Shown piece by piece: positions 1 to 8,724 of a stretch of DNA of 64,000 bases; within the stretch, counting starts at the first letter, position 1, and each line of letters opens with the position of its first letter. Below the pieces are notes generated by a model. The model saw only the letters and a list, made by a program, of their open reading frames with translations, was not told the DNA's origin and did not search any database. The translations under genes were made by a program, and so were the position numbers. The stretch covers positions 17,350-81,349 of the forward strand of contig CAJTJG010000017.1 of NCBI GenBank assembly GCA_910576785.1, given 5' to 3'. This DNA comes from an uncultured Duncaniella sp. GTDB lineage: Bacteria > Bacteroidota > Bacteroidia > Bacteroidales > Muribaculaceae.

Positions 1-131
1 TGACACCATTCGCGATATGCCGCTTTCAGCTCGGGGGATTCGTGTATCTGTCTCTTAAACTCAGCCTCCGCTATGTCAGTGCTACCGTATTCGCGAAGTA
101 ATTCATTGAAATAGTCAGTAATGTGTTCCAT
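1..131 (-). CDS. hypothetical protein, N-terminal part only (runs off left edge)
   Basis: The start codon is the reverse-complement ATG at 131, and the frame stays open to the window edge. The visible 43 residues begin MEHITDYFNELLREYGS and are rich in acidic and aromatic residues, with no signal peptide or membrane segment. They look like the start of a small soluble protein common in Bacteroidales genomes, but I know no function for it. A well-formed Bacteroidota promoter lies just upstream (166-197), which supports this start and suggests an independent transcript. Confidence 0.7.
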   Translation of the reverse strand, partial: MEHITDYFNELLREYGSTDIAEAEFKRQIHESPELKAAYREWC

Positions 132-165
132 TTTAATTTTTCATGTCATAGAGTGGTTTCGGGGT

Positions 166-197
166 CAAATTTAAGCCAAAATAGATAAATACGCAAA
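166..197 (-). promoter_or_regulatory. Bacteroidota sigma promoter for the leftmost minus-strand gene
   Basis: On the minus strand a -7 box TAAATTTG (173 to 166) and a -33 box TTTG (197 to 194) are separated by exactly 20 bases, the usual spacing for the primary sigma factor of Bacteroides. Predicted transcription starts near 160, about 30 bases before the ATG at 131. Confidence 0.6.
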
Positions 198-284
198 TTT
201 TGGGGTATGATTTTGAACTGTCCGCAATCCAAAGGGGGCTGAAAGTGTTATTATTAATATATTTTAATTGTTTTACATCGTTTT

Positions 285-911
285 ATGAAGAAGCTATACG
301 GACTGATGGCGCTTGCGGTGCTGTTCATACTGTCGGGTTGTTCACCTTTCAGCCTTGTGCAGAGCACCACATACAACGACGCCGATCTGCGGAGTTATTC
401 CACATTCCGCATTGTCACTCCCGGCGAGGGCAAACTCCCTCCCGGCATGGAGATGGTGACGTATTATAACATCGCTGCCGCTATCCGCGAGCAGATGGTG
501 GAGCGCGGCTATACCGAGGATCCGTCCTCGCCGCTGCTCATCAACATCGGACTGACTGTGAAAAAGGAGATAGCCACCGAGCCGGCCATCCCGCCGGGCG
601 GCTTCCCCTACGGAGGTCCCTACTACGGAGGCTGTGGTCCGTGGTTCATGTATCCGCGCGGTTATTATTGGCCGGCTTACAACTATTATTCAAACGCGCA
701 GGTCATCACCGGCATATACCGCGAGGGAGTGCTGACCATGGATATGGTCAATATTGTCGAAAAGTTGCCGCTCTATTCCTCGTCGGTGGCCACGATTCTT
801 GAGAACGGCGATTCGCAGTTCCGCAATCTTGAGGGTATAGCCCAGGCCGTGGATGTGCTCTTCAGCAAATATCCTGTACCGTTGCTGCCGCAATACCGGT
901 CAGGAAAGTAG
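285..911 (+). CDS. DUF4136 domain-containing lipoprotein
   Basis: A 208-residue protein with a lipoprotein signal peptide: MKKLYG, a hydrophobic stretch, then the lipobox LSGC, with Cys19 as the predicted acylated residue. The mature part resembles DUF4136: an early SYSTFRIV strand (about residues 37-44), a central Gly/Tyr/Pro-rich segment with PYGGPYYGG (about 108-118), and a C-terminal helix. DUF4136 proteins are small periplasm-facing lipoproteins of unknown role. The next gene, an outer-membrane barrel protein on the same strand, starts 131 bases downstream, so both act at the envelope; no shared operon is evident. Confidence 0.8.
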   Translation: MKKLYGLMALAVLFILSGCSPFSLVQSTTYNDADLRSYSTFRIVTPGEGKLPPGMEMVTYYNIAAAIREQMVERGYTEDPSSPLLINIGLTVKKEIATEPAIPPGGFPYGGPYYGGCGPWFMYPRGYYWPAYNYYSNAQVITGIYREGVLTMDMVNIVEKLPLYSSSVATILENGDSQFRNLEGIAQAVDVLFSKYPVPLLPQYRSGK

Positions 912-1042
912 AAATTTGACAAAGAAGTGTAAATTTTACATTTTTTCACCAAAAATGGATTAAACCATCGGTGGCGTACATAGTCTGAGATATTGTATAA
1001 CGAATTAACCCCATCACACTATATACAATTTCTAAGATAGAA

Positions 1043-3841
1043 ATGAGAGATTTCACACGTTCGACCATCGCTCTTATCCTCATGCTTGCCAGCGGGCTCG
1101 CAGCTCTGGCCGCCGATATCACCGGGACGGTGAAGGATCGCGAGACATCCGAGCCGCTAATGGAGGCATCCGTCAAGCTCCTTGCCGCTAAGGACAGCGC
1201 TTTTGTGGCAGGTGTAACCACCGACATTGACGGTAAATTTACACTTCCTTCCGTGAAGAAAGGAAAATATCTACTTGACATCTCCTATATCGGCTATGCC
1301 GGTCATGAGCAGGAAGTCACCGTAGGGAGTGCCGCAAGGGTACGTCTCGGTGACATCCTGCTCAAGGAGTCGTCCCATCTGCTCGGAGAGGTGAGCGTTG
1401 TGGCCACAAAGACTCCCATAAAGGTGATGGAGGATACAGTGGAGTACAATGCCGATTCCTACCATACGCAGCCAAATGCCGTGGTGGAGGATCTGCTGAA
1501 GCGTCTGCCCGGTGTGGAGGTGGACAGCGACGGCAAAATCACTGCCAATGGCAAATCCATAACAAAGATCCTCATCGACGGCAAGGAGTTTTTCAGCGAT
1601 GACCCGCAGGTGGCTTCGAAGAATCTCCCCGCCAATATGATCGACAAACTTCAGGTGGTGGACCGTAAGAGTGACCTGGCGCGTCTTACCGGCGTTGACG
1701 ACGGTGAGGACGAGACTGTGATAAACCTTACGGTGAAGAAAGGTATGAATCAAGGATGGTTCGGCACCGCCGAGGCCGGCTACGGTACGGATGACAGATA
1801 TGCGGCTTCGTTCAATGTCAACCGTTTCTGGAACGGCAATCAGATCACACTTCTGGGTAATTTCAACAACACCAATCAGCTCGGATTCACCGATAGCAAC
1901 GGCAACCGATTCCGTCGTTTCGGTGGCGACCGCGGCATAACGACCTCGCGATCGGTTGGTATCAACTTCAATGTCGGCAATGAGGAGATATTCCGTGTGG
2001 GCGGTGATGTGATGTACTCCAACACAGACCGTGACACACGCAACCGTCAGGACCGCCAGTGGCTGTTCACGGACTCCACATCGTATACCAACTCGCTCCG
2101 TACCGCCCGCGACCGCGGCAACAACGTGCGCGCCGACTTCAGGGTGCTCTGGAAACCCGACTCGTTCAATATCCTTGAGTTCCGGCCCAACTTCTCGATC
2201 AATCACAACAAATCGTATTCCAACGAGACTTCAAATGAAATATCCGGTCTGCTGAAACCTGTCACTGACAATCTCAACATCAGCGACAGCCGAGGCACAT
2301 CATATGAGGCTGCCGGACGGCTCATATACACACATAATTTCCGCGGACGCAAAGGCCGTTCATTCTCCGTCATGGCCAACTATTCGTTCTCGAATGTGCG
2401 TGAGGATGAGAACTCTCTCTCGCAGATCATGTATCATCTGCTCGACACCGAGGATGTGCTTGACCAATATGCCGACAACCACACGTGGAGCAATACCGTG
2501 CGTGCACGTGTGTCATGGACAGAGCCGCTCGGAAATCCGGAGAATGGAAATTCGCTTGTGTTCAGCTACATGATGAACTACCGCTGGAACAATGCCGACC
2601 GTTTCACATACAACATCCCCGAGGGGTATGACTCCGACATACTTCCGCCCCCCGGTGTGGAGCCTGATCCGGACTATTCCAACTCGTTCCGCAACAACTA
2701 TTTCAACCAGAACATACGTGCTGGTTTCAAGAAGTCATCGTCGACACTCAACTATGAGATCGGACTCTCGCTCGTGCCGCAGATGTCAAAGTCGATTGAC
2801 TATATCAACTCTGACCGCAACATCCCCACGCGCTGGGTGTGGAATTTCGCACCGTTCGCCCGTATGCGCTACAAATTCTCGAAGAACCGTTCGCTGCAGT
2901 TCAACTACCGCGGACGTTCCTCCCAGCCCTCCATGAGCCAGCTCCAGCCGGTGGCCGATATCTCCGATCCCATGAACATCAAGCAGGGTAATCCCGAGCT
3001 GGATCCGTCGTTCAGCCACAACATCAACATCCGCTTCCAGGACTTCAACATGGATGCACAGCGTTCCATCATGCTCATGGGTGACTTCTCCGTGACACAG
3101 AACGCCATCATATCAAAGACCACGTTCAATCCCGAGACCTCCGGCCGCTACACCACCTATGTCAACGTGGGCGGTGTGTGGAACGCACGTCTTATGAATA
3201 TGATGTCGATGCCTCTGGGCAGCAGCAAGAAGTGGCTCATCTCCAACCATATCTTCGGCAACGCCTCGCGCAATGTCGGTTTCAACAACGGCGAGCGCAA
3301 CGTATCGCTGTCCACCAACATCTTCGAGAGTCCGGGCATATCTTTCCGCCCCGACCACTTCGAGTTCGAGCTCCGTCCGCAGTACCGTGTGCAGTTCACC
3401 CACAACACACTCAAGAGCAGCGGCAACACAACTGTACATAGCTATGGAGGACGTTTCGATGCCACCTACTACACTCCATGGGGCCTCACCATACAGTCCG
3501 ACGTCAACTACTCGGCCACCTCGGGCTATGCCGCCGGCTATGACACCAAGACCGTAAGATGGAATGCCAGCATCTCACAGCAGTTCCTGCGCGACCGTTC
3601 GCTCACCCTCTCCATCCGTGCGTATGATCTGCTCGACCAGAGCAATATGATAAATCGCAATGTTACGGCCAACTATATTGATGATACGGACTACAACTCC
3701 CTGTCGCGCTACTTCATGGTGAGTGTGTCCTACCGTTTCAACTCGTTCGGCAAGGGTAAGACTCCCCAGGCCGGCGGTGGCGACATGATGATGCGTCGCG
3801 GAGGTCCTGGCGGCCCCCCTCCCGGACATGGACGCCGATGA
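1043..3841 (+). CDS. outer-membrane beta-barrel protein, CarboxypepD_reg plus TonB-receptor-like
   Basis: A 932-residue protein. A signal peptide (about 1-23, ending LAALAA) is followed by a CarboxypepD_reg-like Ig domain (about 24-105: ITGTVKDRETSEPLMEASV), a TonB-plug-like domain (about 115-230: VVEDLLKRLPGVEVDSDG, then ILIDGKEFF) and a long C-terminal barrel with alternating aromatic strands (family OMP_b-brl_3). Such proteins may take up substrates through TonB or be passive barrel proteins; no substrate can be named. The chain ends in a Gly/Pro/Met-rich, positively charged tail after the last strand (VSVSYRFNSF), a feature seen in relatives. There is no adjacent SusD gene, so this is not a typical polysaccharide locus. 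A strong terminator follows. Confidence 0.85.
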   Translation: MRDFTRSTIALILMLASGLAALAADITGTVKDRETSEPLMEASVKLLAAKDSAFVAGVTTDIDGKFTLPSVKKGKYLLDISYIGYAGHEQEVTVGSAARVRLGDILLKESSHLLGEVSVVATKTPIKVMEDTVEYNADSYHTQPNAVVEDLLKRLPGVEVDSDGKITANGKSITKILIDGKEFFSDDPQVASKNLPANMIDKLQVVDRKSDLARLTGVDDGEDETVINLTVKKGMNQGWFGTAEAGYGTDDRYAASFNVNRFWNGNQITLLGNFNNTNQLGFTDSNGNRFRRFGGDRGITTSRSVGINFNVGNEEIFRVGGDVMYSNTDRDTRNRQDRQWLFTDSTSYTNSLRTARDRGNNVRADFRVLWKPDSFNILEFRPNFSINHNKSYSNETSNEISGLLKPVTDNLNISDSRGTSYEAAGRLIYTHNFRGRKGRSFSVMANYSFSNVREDENSLSQIMYHLLDTEDVLDQYADNHTWSNTVRARVSWTEPLGNPENGNSLVFSYMMNYRWNNADRFTYNIPEGYDSDILPPPGVEPDPDYSNSFRNNYFNQNIRAGFKKSSSTLNYEIGLSLVPQMSKSIDYINSDRNIPTRWVWNFAPFARMRYKFSKNRSLQFNYRGRSSQPSMSQLQPVADISDPMNIKQGNPELDPSFSHNINIRFQDFNMDAQRSIMLMGDFSVTQNAIISKTTFNPETSGRYTTYVNVGGVWNARLMNMMSMPLGSSKKWLISNHIFGNASRNVGFNNGERNVSLSTNIFESPGISFRPDHFEFELRPQYRVQFTHNTLKSSGNTTVHSYGGRFDATYYTPWGLTIQSDVNYSATSGYAAGYDTKTVRWNASISQQFLRDRSLTLSIRAYDLLDQSNMINRNVTANYIDDTDYNSLSRYFMVSVSYRFNSFGKGKTPQAGGGDMMMRRGGPGGPPPGHGRR

Positions 3842-3876
3842 ATTGAAATAAGGTGATAGAAAACTACTATAGACAG

Positions 3877-3914
3877 CCGGGGGCGTGGAATCCATTTGAG
3901 TTCCACGCCCCCGG
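3877..3914. terminator. bidirectional Rho-independent terminator
   Basis: A perfect 14-bp inverted repeat (CCGGGGGCGTGGAA with its complement) has a 10-base loop and is followed by TTTTCTT. It lies between the convergent ends of the outer-membrane protein gene and gpmA and can serve both. Confidence 0.85.
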
Positions 3915-3932
3915 TTTTCTTGTCTGTCTCTA

Positions 3933-4619
3933 TCAGATGTAGCGGTCGTCGGTCACTTGCAGCCGGCTGTCGAGTGTGAGTATGCGCGGAGTCCCGGTTG
4001 GTATTTCCTCGCGGACGATCTCGTCGGGAGTCATGTGTTTGAGCATCATCACAAGCGCGCGCAGCGAGTTGCCGTGGGCGGCTACTATCACGTTGTCATA
4101 TAGTCTGAGTGCTGGCACGATCAACTCCTCCCAGCATGGGCGTACTCGTTCGATGGTCGAGGCGAGCGACTCGGTGAGGGGCAGCTCGTCGGGGGTTAGC
4201 GAGGCATAGCGCGGATCATTACCGGGATACCTTTCGTCGTCAGGTGTGAGGGCCGGTGGCTCCACATCGTAGCTGCGGCGCCATATGTGTACTTGCTCGT
4301 CACCGTACTTCTTTGCGGTCTCGGCCTTGTCGAGCCCCTGCAGCGCTCCATAGTGACGCTCGTTGAGGTGCCAGTCCTTGACTACCGGAAGCCAGTCGAG
4401 ATTCATGGCATCGAGAGCGGTCTCGAGGGTATGGATAGCTCGGCGCAGATAGGATGTGAAGCAATAGTCGGGGAGAATACCGGCGGCGAGCAGACGGCGT
4501 CCCGCCTCGGCGGCTTCCTCGCGTCCTTTCGGTGTAAGTTCGACATCCGTCCACCCTGTGAAACGGTTGGATAGGTTCCATTCGCTCTGCCCGTGGCGGA
4601 GCAGTATGAGATTTTTCAT
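3933..4619 (-). CDS. gpmA: 2,3-bisphosphoglycerate-dependent phosphoglycerate mutase
   Basis: A 228-residue cytosolic glycolytic enzyme that interconverts 3- and 2-phosphoglycerate. The start at 4619 gives MKNLILLRHGQSEWN, with the phospho-acceptor histidine in the histidine-phosphatase motif LLRHGQSEWN directly at the N-terminus, as in the family; an upstream in-frame ATG at 4655 would add 12 atypical residues. Other signatures are NRFTGWTDVELT, YGALQGLDKAETA and the late catalytic histidine in VIVAAHGNSLRAL. Length matches the family. It is monocistronic by layout, with its own terminator and a divergent clpC. Confidence 0.95.
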   Translation of the reverse strand: MKNLILLRHGQSEWNLSNRFTGWTDVELTPKGREEAAEAGRRLLAAGILPDYCFTSYLRRAIHTLETALDAMNLDWLPVVKDWHLNERHYGALQGLDKAETAKKYGDEQVHIWRRSYDVEPPALTPDDERYPGNDPRYASLTPDELPLTESLASTIERVRPCWEELIVPALRLYDNVIVAAHGNSLRALVMMLKHMTPDEIVREEIPTGTPRILTLDSRLQVTDDRYI

Positions 4620-4702
4620 ATTTTCATAAATGATCTGTTTTTCTCTTAAAAACACGTTGATTTATATTAAAGTTTTGAAATGCAGACATGAAATGACCTT
4701 TT

Positions 4703-4718
4703 TGGCACGCTTTTTGTT
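4703..4718 (+). promoter_or_regulatory. candidate sigma-54 type (-24/-12) promoter of clpC
   Basis: The sequence TGGCACG-N4-TTGTT has GG at 4704-4705 and, exactly 10 bases later, GT at 4716-4717, where the sigma-54 consensus has GC. The -24 half is perfect; the -12 half has one change. Initiation would fall near 4728, which would make the ATG at 4727 unusable and the ATG at 4751 the real start. No TAnnTTTG box is seen here. This is inference from motif and spacing only. Confidence 0.4.
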
Positions 4719-4750
4719 ATAATTGTATGTCATCACAACACCTATATCAG

Positions 4751-7336
4751 ATGGAAACAGTTTATTCACAGAAATTCAAGGAGATAGTAAGCGATTCTCC
4801 GGGGCAGGCGGCCCGTCACAACAGCCGCTATGTCATGCCCGAGCATCTGCTGCTGTCACTTCTCAAGGATATTGAGTCAGAGCCCGCCCGCCTCATTGAC
4901 AGGTCTGCGCGGGATACGTCTGCCTCGCAGCTCAGGGACACTCTTGACAATGCACTCCTTACGGCAGCTGCCGACGGGGACTTCACCGGAAAGGTAGCCG
5001 TGGCCGATGTGGCTGTGAGCGATCTTGCAAGCCGTATCATCAAGCTCAGTGTGCTTGAGGCGCGTATGCTCAAGAGTAATATGGTGGACGATGTCCATCT
5101 GCTGCTCGCGATATTCCACAACTCCGATGCCCAGAACTCGGATTTCATGGAGGCGTTCCGGCGTGCGGGTGTGACGTATGAGTCGCTCTACCGCATGCTC
5201 AACCCTCAGGCCGGAGGTACTGCCCCGATGGCCGACCGCGCATATGCCGACGATGAGGATGAGGACGATGAGGATGACGACCGTCCCTCGGCCATTCCCC
5301 CTGTCGGAGGCCATTCCCGTCAGGATAGCGAGCCGAAGCGCGGAGGCGCACAGCCTCAGGCTCCACGCCGTGGCAATGACACGCCGCTTCTTGACAAGTA
5401 TGGCAACGATATGACTCAGGCTGCCGAGGAAGGTAGGCTCGACCCCGTTGTGGGCCGCGAGGTGGAGATAGAGCGCCTCGCGCAGATCCTCTCGCGCCGC
5501 AAAAAGAACAATCCAGTCCTGATCGGTGAGCCCGGTGTGGGCAAGAGTGCCATAGTAGAAGGGCTGGCCCTGCGCATTGTCAAGCGCAAGGTGTCGAGGA
5601 TACTGTTCGACAAGCGTGTCGTGTCGCTCGACATGGCCTCGCTTGTGGCCGGTACTAAGTACCGCGGACAGTTCGAGGAGCGTATCAAGGGTATACTTGA
5701 CGAGCTTGCCAAGAACCGCAACGTGATCCTCTTCATCGATGAGCTTCATACGATAGTCGGTGCCGGCAATGCCGCCGGATCGATGGATGCCGCCAATCTG
5801 CTCAAGCCGGCCCTGGCACGTGGAGAGATCCAGTGCATCGGCGCCACGACGCTCGACGAGTACCGCAAGAATATAGAGAATGACGGAGCTTTGGAGCGCC
5901 GATTCCAGAAGGTGATGGTCGAGCCAACCACCCGCGAGGAGACACGCATCATACTCGACAATATCAAGGACAAGTATGAGGAGCATCACAACGTCATATA
6001 TACACCCGAGGCTCTCGACGCATGTGTGGCTCTTACGGAGCGGTATGTGAGCGACCGCAACTTCCCCGACAAGGCCATCGATGCCATGGATGAGGCCGGA
6101 TCGCGTGTACATGTGACCAATATCGCCGTGCCCGATGCCATCGAGACTCTCGAGAACAAGATAAACGAGACTTCGGCCCAGAAGCTGCGTGCGGCCCAGG
6201 CCCAGAACTTCGAGAAGGCCGCATCCTACCGCGACCTTGAGCAGAAGCTAAAGCAGGAACTCGATACGGCCATGACAGAGTGGCAGTCCACTCTCGCCAA
6301 CATGCGCGAGACTGTGGATGAGGACAAAGTGGCCGAGGTTGTGGCCATGATGACCGGAGTGCCTGTACAGCGTATAGCCCAGGCCGAGGGACGTCGCCTC
6401 AAGGAGATGGCTCCCGCCATCAAGGCGCAGATCATCGGACAGGATCCCGCTATCGAGAAAATAGTCAAGGCTATACAGCGTAATCGCATAGGCCTGAAGG
6501 ATCCCGCCAAGCCGATCGGCACATTCCTGTTCCTCGGTCCTACCGGCGTGGGCAAGACACATCTGGCCAAGAAGCTGGCGGAATATATGTTTGATTCGTC
6601 CGACTCGCTCATACGTATAGACATGAGTGAGTATATGGAGAAGTTCACCGTGTCGCGTCTTGTCGGCGCGCCTCCGGGATATGTAGGTTACGAGGAGGGG
6701 GGACAGCTCACTGAAAAGGTGCGCCGCCATCCTTACTCCATAGTGCTCCTCGACGAGATCGAGAAGGCTCACCCCGATGTGTTCAACCTGTTGCTGCAGG
6801 TGATGGACGAGGGGCGTCTCACCGATTCGCTCGGACGCCGTGTGGACTTCAAGAACACCATCATCATCATGACGTCCAATATCGGTTCGCGTCAGCTCAA
6901 GGACTTTGGAGGGGGCATAGGTTTCAATGCCCGTCCCGCCGACGACAAGGAGGTGAGCCAGGGTGTGCTTCAGAAGGCGCTCAACAAGGCGTTCGCCCCT
7001 GAGTTCCTCAACCGTATCGACGACATCGTGATGTTCTCGCCCCTCGACCGCGAGGCCATATGCAAGATCATCGAGATCGAGCTCCGTGGCTTCCGCAAGA
7101 GAGTGGAGGAGCTTGGCTACACACTCACCATCACCGATGAGGCACGCGACTTTGTGGCCGACAAGGGGTATGACTCCAATTTCGGCGCCCGTCCGCTCAA
7201 GAGGGCCATCCAGAAGTATCTCGAGGATGCACTCGCCGAACTGATCATCGACTCTACCGTGGAGCCCGGCGACGAGATTCTCGTGAGCCGCGAGCCCGGT
7301 GCCGACACGCTGAAAACTGAAATTATAAAGAAATAA
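4751..7336 (+). CDS. clpC: ATP-dependent Clp protease ATP-binding subunit ClpC
   Basis: An 861-residue HSP100 unfoldase that feeds substrates to ClpP. Domains in order: Clp N-terminal repeats (about 1-140); a very acidic linker (about 165-185, DDEDEDDEDDD); AAA-1 with Walker A GEPGVGKS and Walker B ILFIDE; a short UVR-like coiled-coil insert (NFEKAASYRDLEQKLKQEL), which favours ClpC over ClpA or ClpB; AAA-2 with Walker A GPTGVGKT and VLLDEIEKAHPDV; and a C-terminal D2 small domain. The tripeptide IGF in FGGGIGFNARP fits the ClpP-docking loop. An upstream ATG at 4727 would add 8 residues; 4751 is preferred because of the candidate promoter at 4703. Confidence 0.9.
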   Translation: METVYSQKFKEIVSDSPGQAARHNSRYVMPEHLLLSLLKDIESEPARLIDRSARDTSASQLRDTLDNALLTAAADGDFTGKVAVADVAVSDLASRIIKLSVLEARMLKSNMVDDVHLLLAIFHNSDAQNSDFMEAFRRAGVTYESLYRMLNPQAGGTAPMADRAYADDEDEDDEDDDRPSAIPPVGGHSRQDSEPKRGGAQPQAPRRGNDTPLLDKYGNDMTQAAEEGRLDPVVGREVEIERLAQILSRRKKNNPVLIGEPGVGKSAIVEGLALRIVKRKVSRILFDKRVVSLDMASLVAGTKYRGQFEERIKGILDELAKNRNVILFIDELHTIVGAGNAAGSMDAANLLKPALARGEIQCIGATTLDEYRKNIENDGALERRFQKVMVEPTTREETRIILDNIKDKYEEHHNVIYTPEALDACVALTERYVSDRNFPDKAIDAMDEAGSRVHVTNIAVPDAIETLENKINETSAQKLRAAQAQNFEKAASYRDLEQKLKQELDTAMTEWQSTLANMRETVDEDKVAEVVAMMTGVPVQRIAQAEGRRLKEMAPAIKAQIIGQDPAIEKIVKAIQRNRIGLKDPAKPIGTFLFLGPTGVGKTHLAKKLAEYMFDSSDSLIRIDMSEYMEKFTVSRLVGAPPGYVGYEEGGQLTEKVRRHPYSIVLLDEIEKAHPDVFNLLLQVMDEGRLTDSLGRRVDFKNTIIIMTSNIGSRQLKDFGGGIGFNARPADDKEVSQGVLQKALNKAFAPEFLNRIDDIVMFSPLDREAICKIIEIELRGFRKRVEELGYTLTITDEARDFVADKGYDSNFGARPLKRAIQKYLEDALAELIIDSTVEPGDEILVSREPGADTLKTEIIKK

Positions 7337-7348
7337 TCATAAAATCGC

Positions 7349-7427
7349 TTTTGAAGTCCGTCTTTTGAAACTTGAATTGTGTAACTTTGCAATTCAATTT
7401 CAAAAGACGGACTTCAAAATTTTTTTA
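7349..7427 (+). terminator. 30-bp hairpin with T-run between clpC and nhaC; a -7 box lies in its loop
   Basis: Left arm 7349-7379 and right arm 7390-7419 pair over 30 bp with a single bulged C; the loop is 10 bases. Seven Ts follow (7420-7426), so it can terminate clpC transcription. The loop contains TAACTTTG (7382-7389), a perfect Bacteroidota -7 box; no -33 TTTG lies at ideal spacing. The downstream nhaC start at 7435 follows closely, so its leader would consist mostly of the right arm. Confidence 0.75.
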
Positions 7428-7434
7428 TCTGTAT

Positions 7435-8724
7435 ATGATATCGACTTCACGCGGACTGCTCGGCCTGTCGCCGGTAGCGGTGTTCATGACACTCTATCTT
7501 GTGGTATCCCTTGTGATAGGTGATTTCTACAGGATGCCGCTATCCATAGCTCTTGTCGTGGCCTCGATGTGGGCTGTGGCGATATGCAGGGACGGCAATC
7601 TGTCCAGACGCATAGAGATATTCTCGCGGGCGGCCGGCAATACAAGTATACTTTACATGGTGTGGATATTCATCCTTGCCGGGGCATTCGCCGCACTTGC
7701 AAAGGACATCGGGGCCATCGACGCCACCGTCAACTTCACGCTCCGCTTCTTCCCGCCTCAGTTCATAGTGCCGGCACTGTTCGTGGCCTCCTGTTTCATA
7801 TCCCTTTCCATAGGCACATCAGTGGGCACTGTGGTGGCCCTGACACCGCTTGCTGTGGAGATGGCCGGAATGGCCGGTGCTCCGGTGCCGTTTTATGTGG
7901 CTGTAGTGCTCGGAGGGGCTTTCTTCGGCGACAATCTGTCGTTCATATCCGACACCACCATTGCGGCTACGCGCTCGCAGGGGTGCGACATGGCTGACAA
8001 GTTCAAGGCCAATCTCTGGATTGCGCTCCCGGCGGCGTTGGTCACTCTTGCGGTATATCTCGTCATGTCGGCCTCGACCCCCGAGATAGTGATCCCGGAC
8101 GGGGCCAACCCGTGGCTGATGTTGCCATATTTGGTGGTGCTTGTGGCTGCGGTGAGCGGAGTCAATGTCACCATCGTGCTCACACTCGGCATAGCCACCG
8201 CTCTTGTGCTCGGCCTCATTTATGGTGGTGATATCATATCGCTGTTCGGCGCGATGGGCGCCGGAGTCGATTCAATGGGCGAGCTCATCATAGTGACCCT
8301 GCTCGCCGCAGGTATGCTCGGGCTCATCAAAGCTGCGGGTGGTATACAATATCTGCTTCAGGTTCTGACTTCCCGTGTGAGCGGTCTGCGCGGTGCTCAG
8401 GCATGTATAGCTGTGCTTGTGGGGATGGTGAATCTGTGCACGGCCAACAATACCGTGGCCATAATCACAGTGGGAGGCATAGCACGTGAGATAGCGGAGA
8501 AGTATGGGGTGGATCCGCGCAAGAGTGCCTCGCTCCTCGACTCCTGCTCATGTGTGGTGCAGTGCCTCATACCCTATGGAGCGCAGACCCTTCTGGCCAC
8601 ATCGCTGGCCGGGATAGCGCCGGCGGCGCCGTTTGCCTATCTCTACTATCCGTGGGCGCTCGCCCTGACTGTAGCTCTGTCAGTCATATTTCTGTTCCCG
8701 CGTCGTCTGCACAGGGTAGGTTAG
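7435..8724 (+). CDS. nhaC: NhaC-family Na+/H+ antiporter
   Basis: A 429-residue inner-membrane protein with about 11-12 hydrophobic segments. The conserved NhaC features are the early GAFAALAKDIGAID region, SIGTSVGTVVALTPLA and GGAFFGDNLSFISDTTIAATRSQG (the middle aspartates are expected to bind cation), and a C-terminal DSCSCVVQCLIPYGAQ segment. It exchanges Na+ for H+ and helps pH and salt homeostasis. The start at 7435 (MISTSRGLLG) is used rather than the in-frame ATG at 7372, which lies inside the terminator hairpin. The stop overlaps the convergent rodA stop by four bases. Confidence 0.88.
   Translation: MISTSRGLLGLSPVAVFMTLYLVVSLVIGDFYRMPLSIALVVASMWAVAICRDGNLSRRIEIFSRAAGNTSILYMVWIFILAGAFAALAKDIGAIDATVNFTLRFFPPQFIVPALFVASCFISLSIGTSVGTVVALTPLAVEMAGMAGAPVPFYVAVVLGGAFFGDNLSFISDTTIAATRSQGCDMADKFKANLWIALPAALVTLAVYLVMSASTPEIVIPDGANPWLMLPYLVVLVAAVSGVNVTIVLTLGIATALVLGLIYGGDIISLFGAMGAGVDSMGELIIVTLLAAGMLGLIKAAGGIQYLLQVLTSRVSGLRGAQACIAVLVGMVNLCTANNTVAIITVGGIAREIAEKYGVDPRKSASLLDSCSCVVQCLIPYGAQTLLATSLAGIAPAAPFAYLYYPWALALTVALSVIFLFPRRLHRVG

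Noticed and set aside
928..940. Palindrome TGTAAA-T-TTTACA followed by T-run after the DUF4136 gene, considered as a terminator
   Set aside because: The loop would be a single base, so no stable RNA hairpin can form; AT-rich coincidence is likely.
1271..2206. A 311-residue open frame antisense to the outer-membrane protein gene
   Set aside because: Shadow of GC-rich coding sequence; no start context, domain or neighbour supports it.
4877..6112. A 411-residue open frame antisense to clpC
   Set aside because: Opposite strand of a strongly conserved gene; its sequence has no domain and follows codon bias of clpC.
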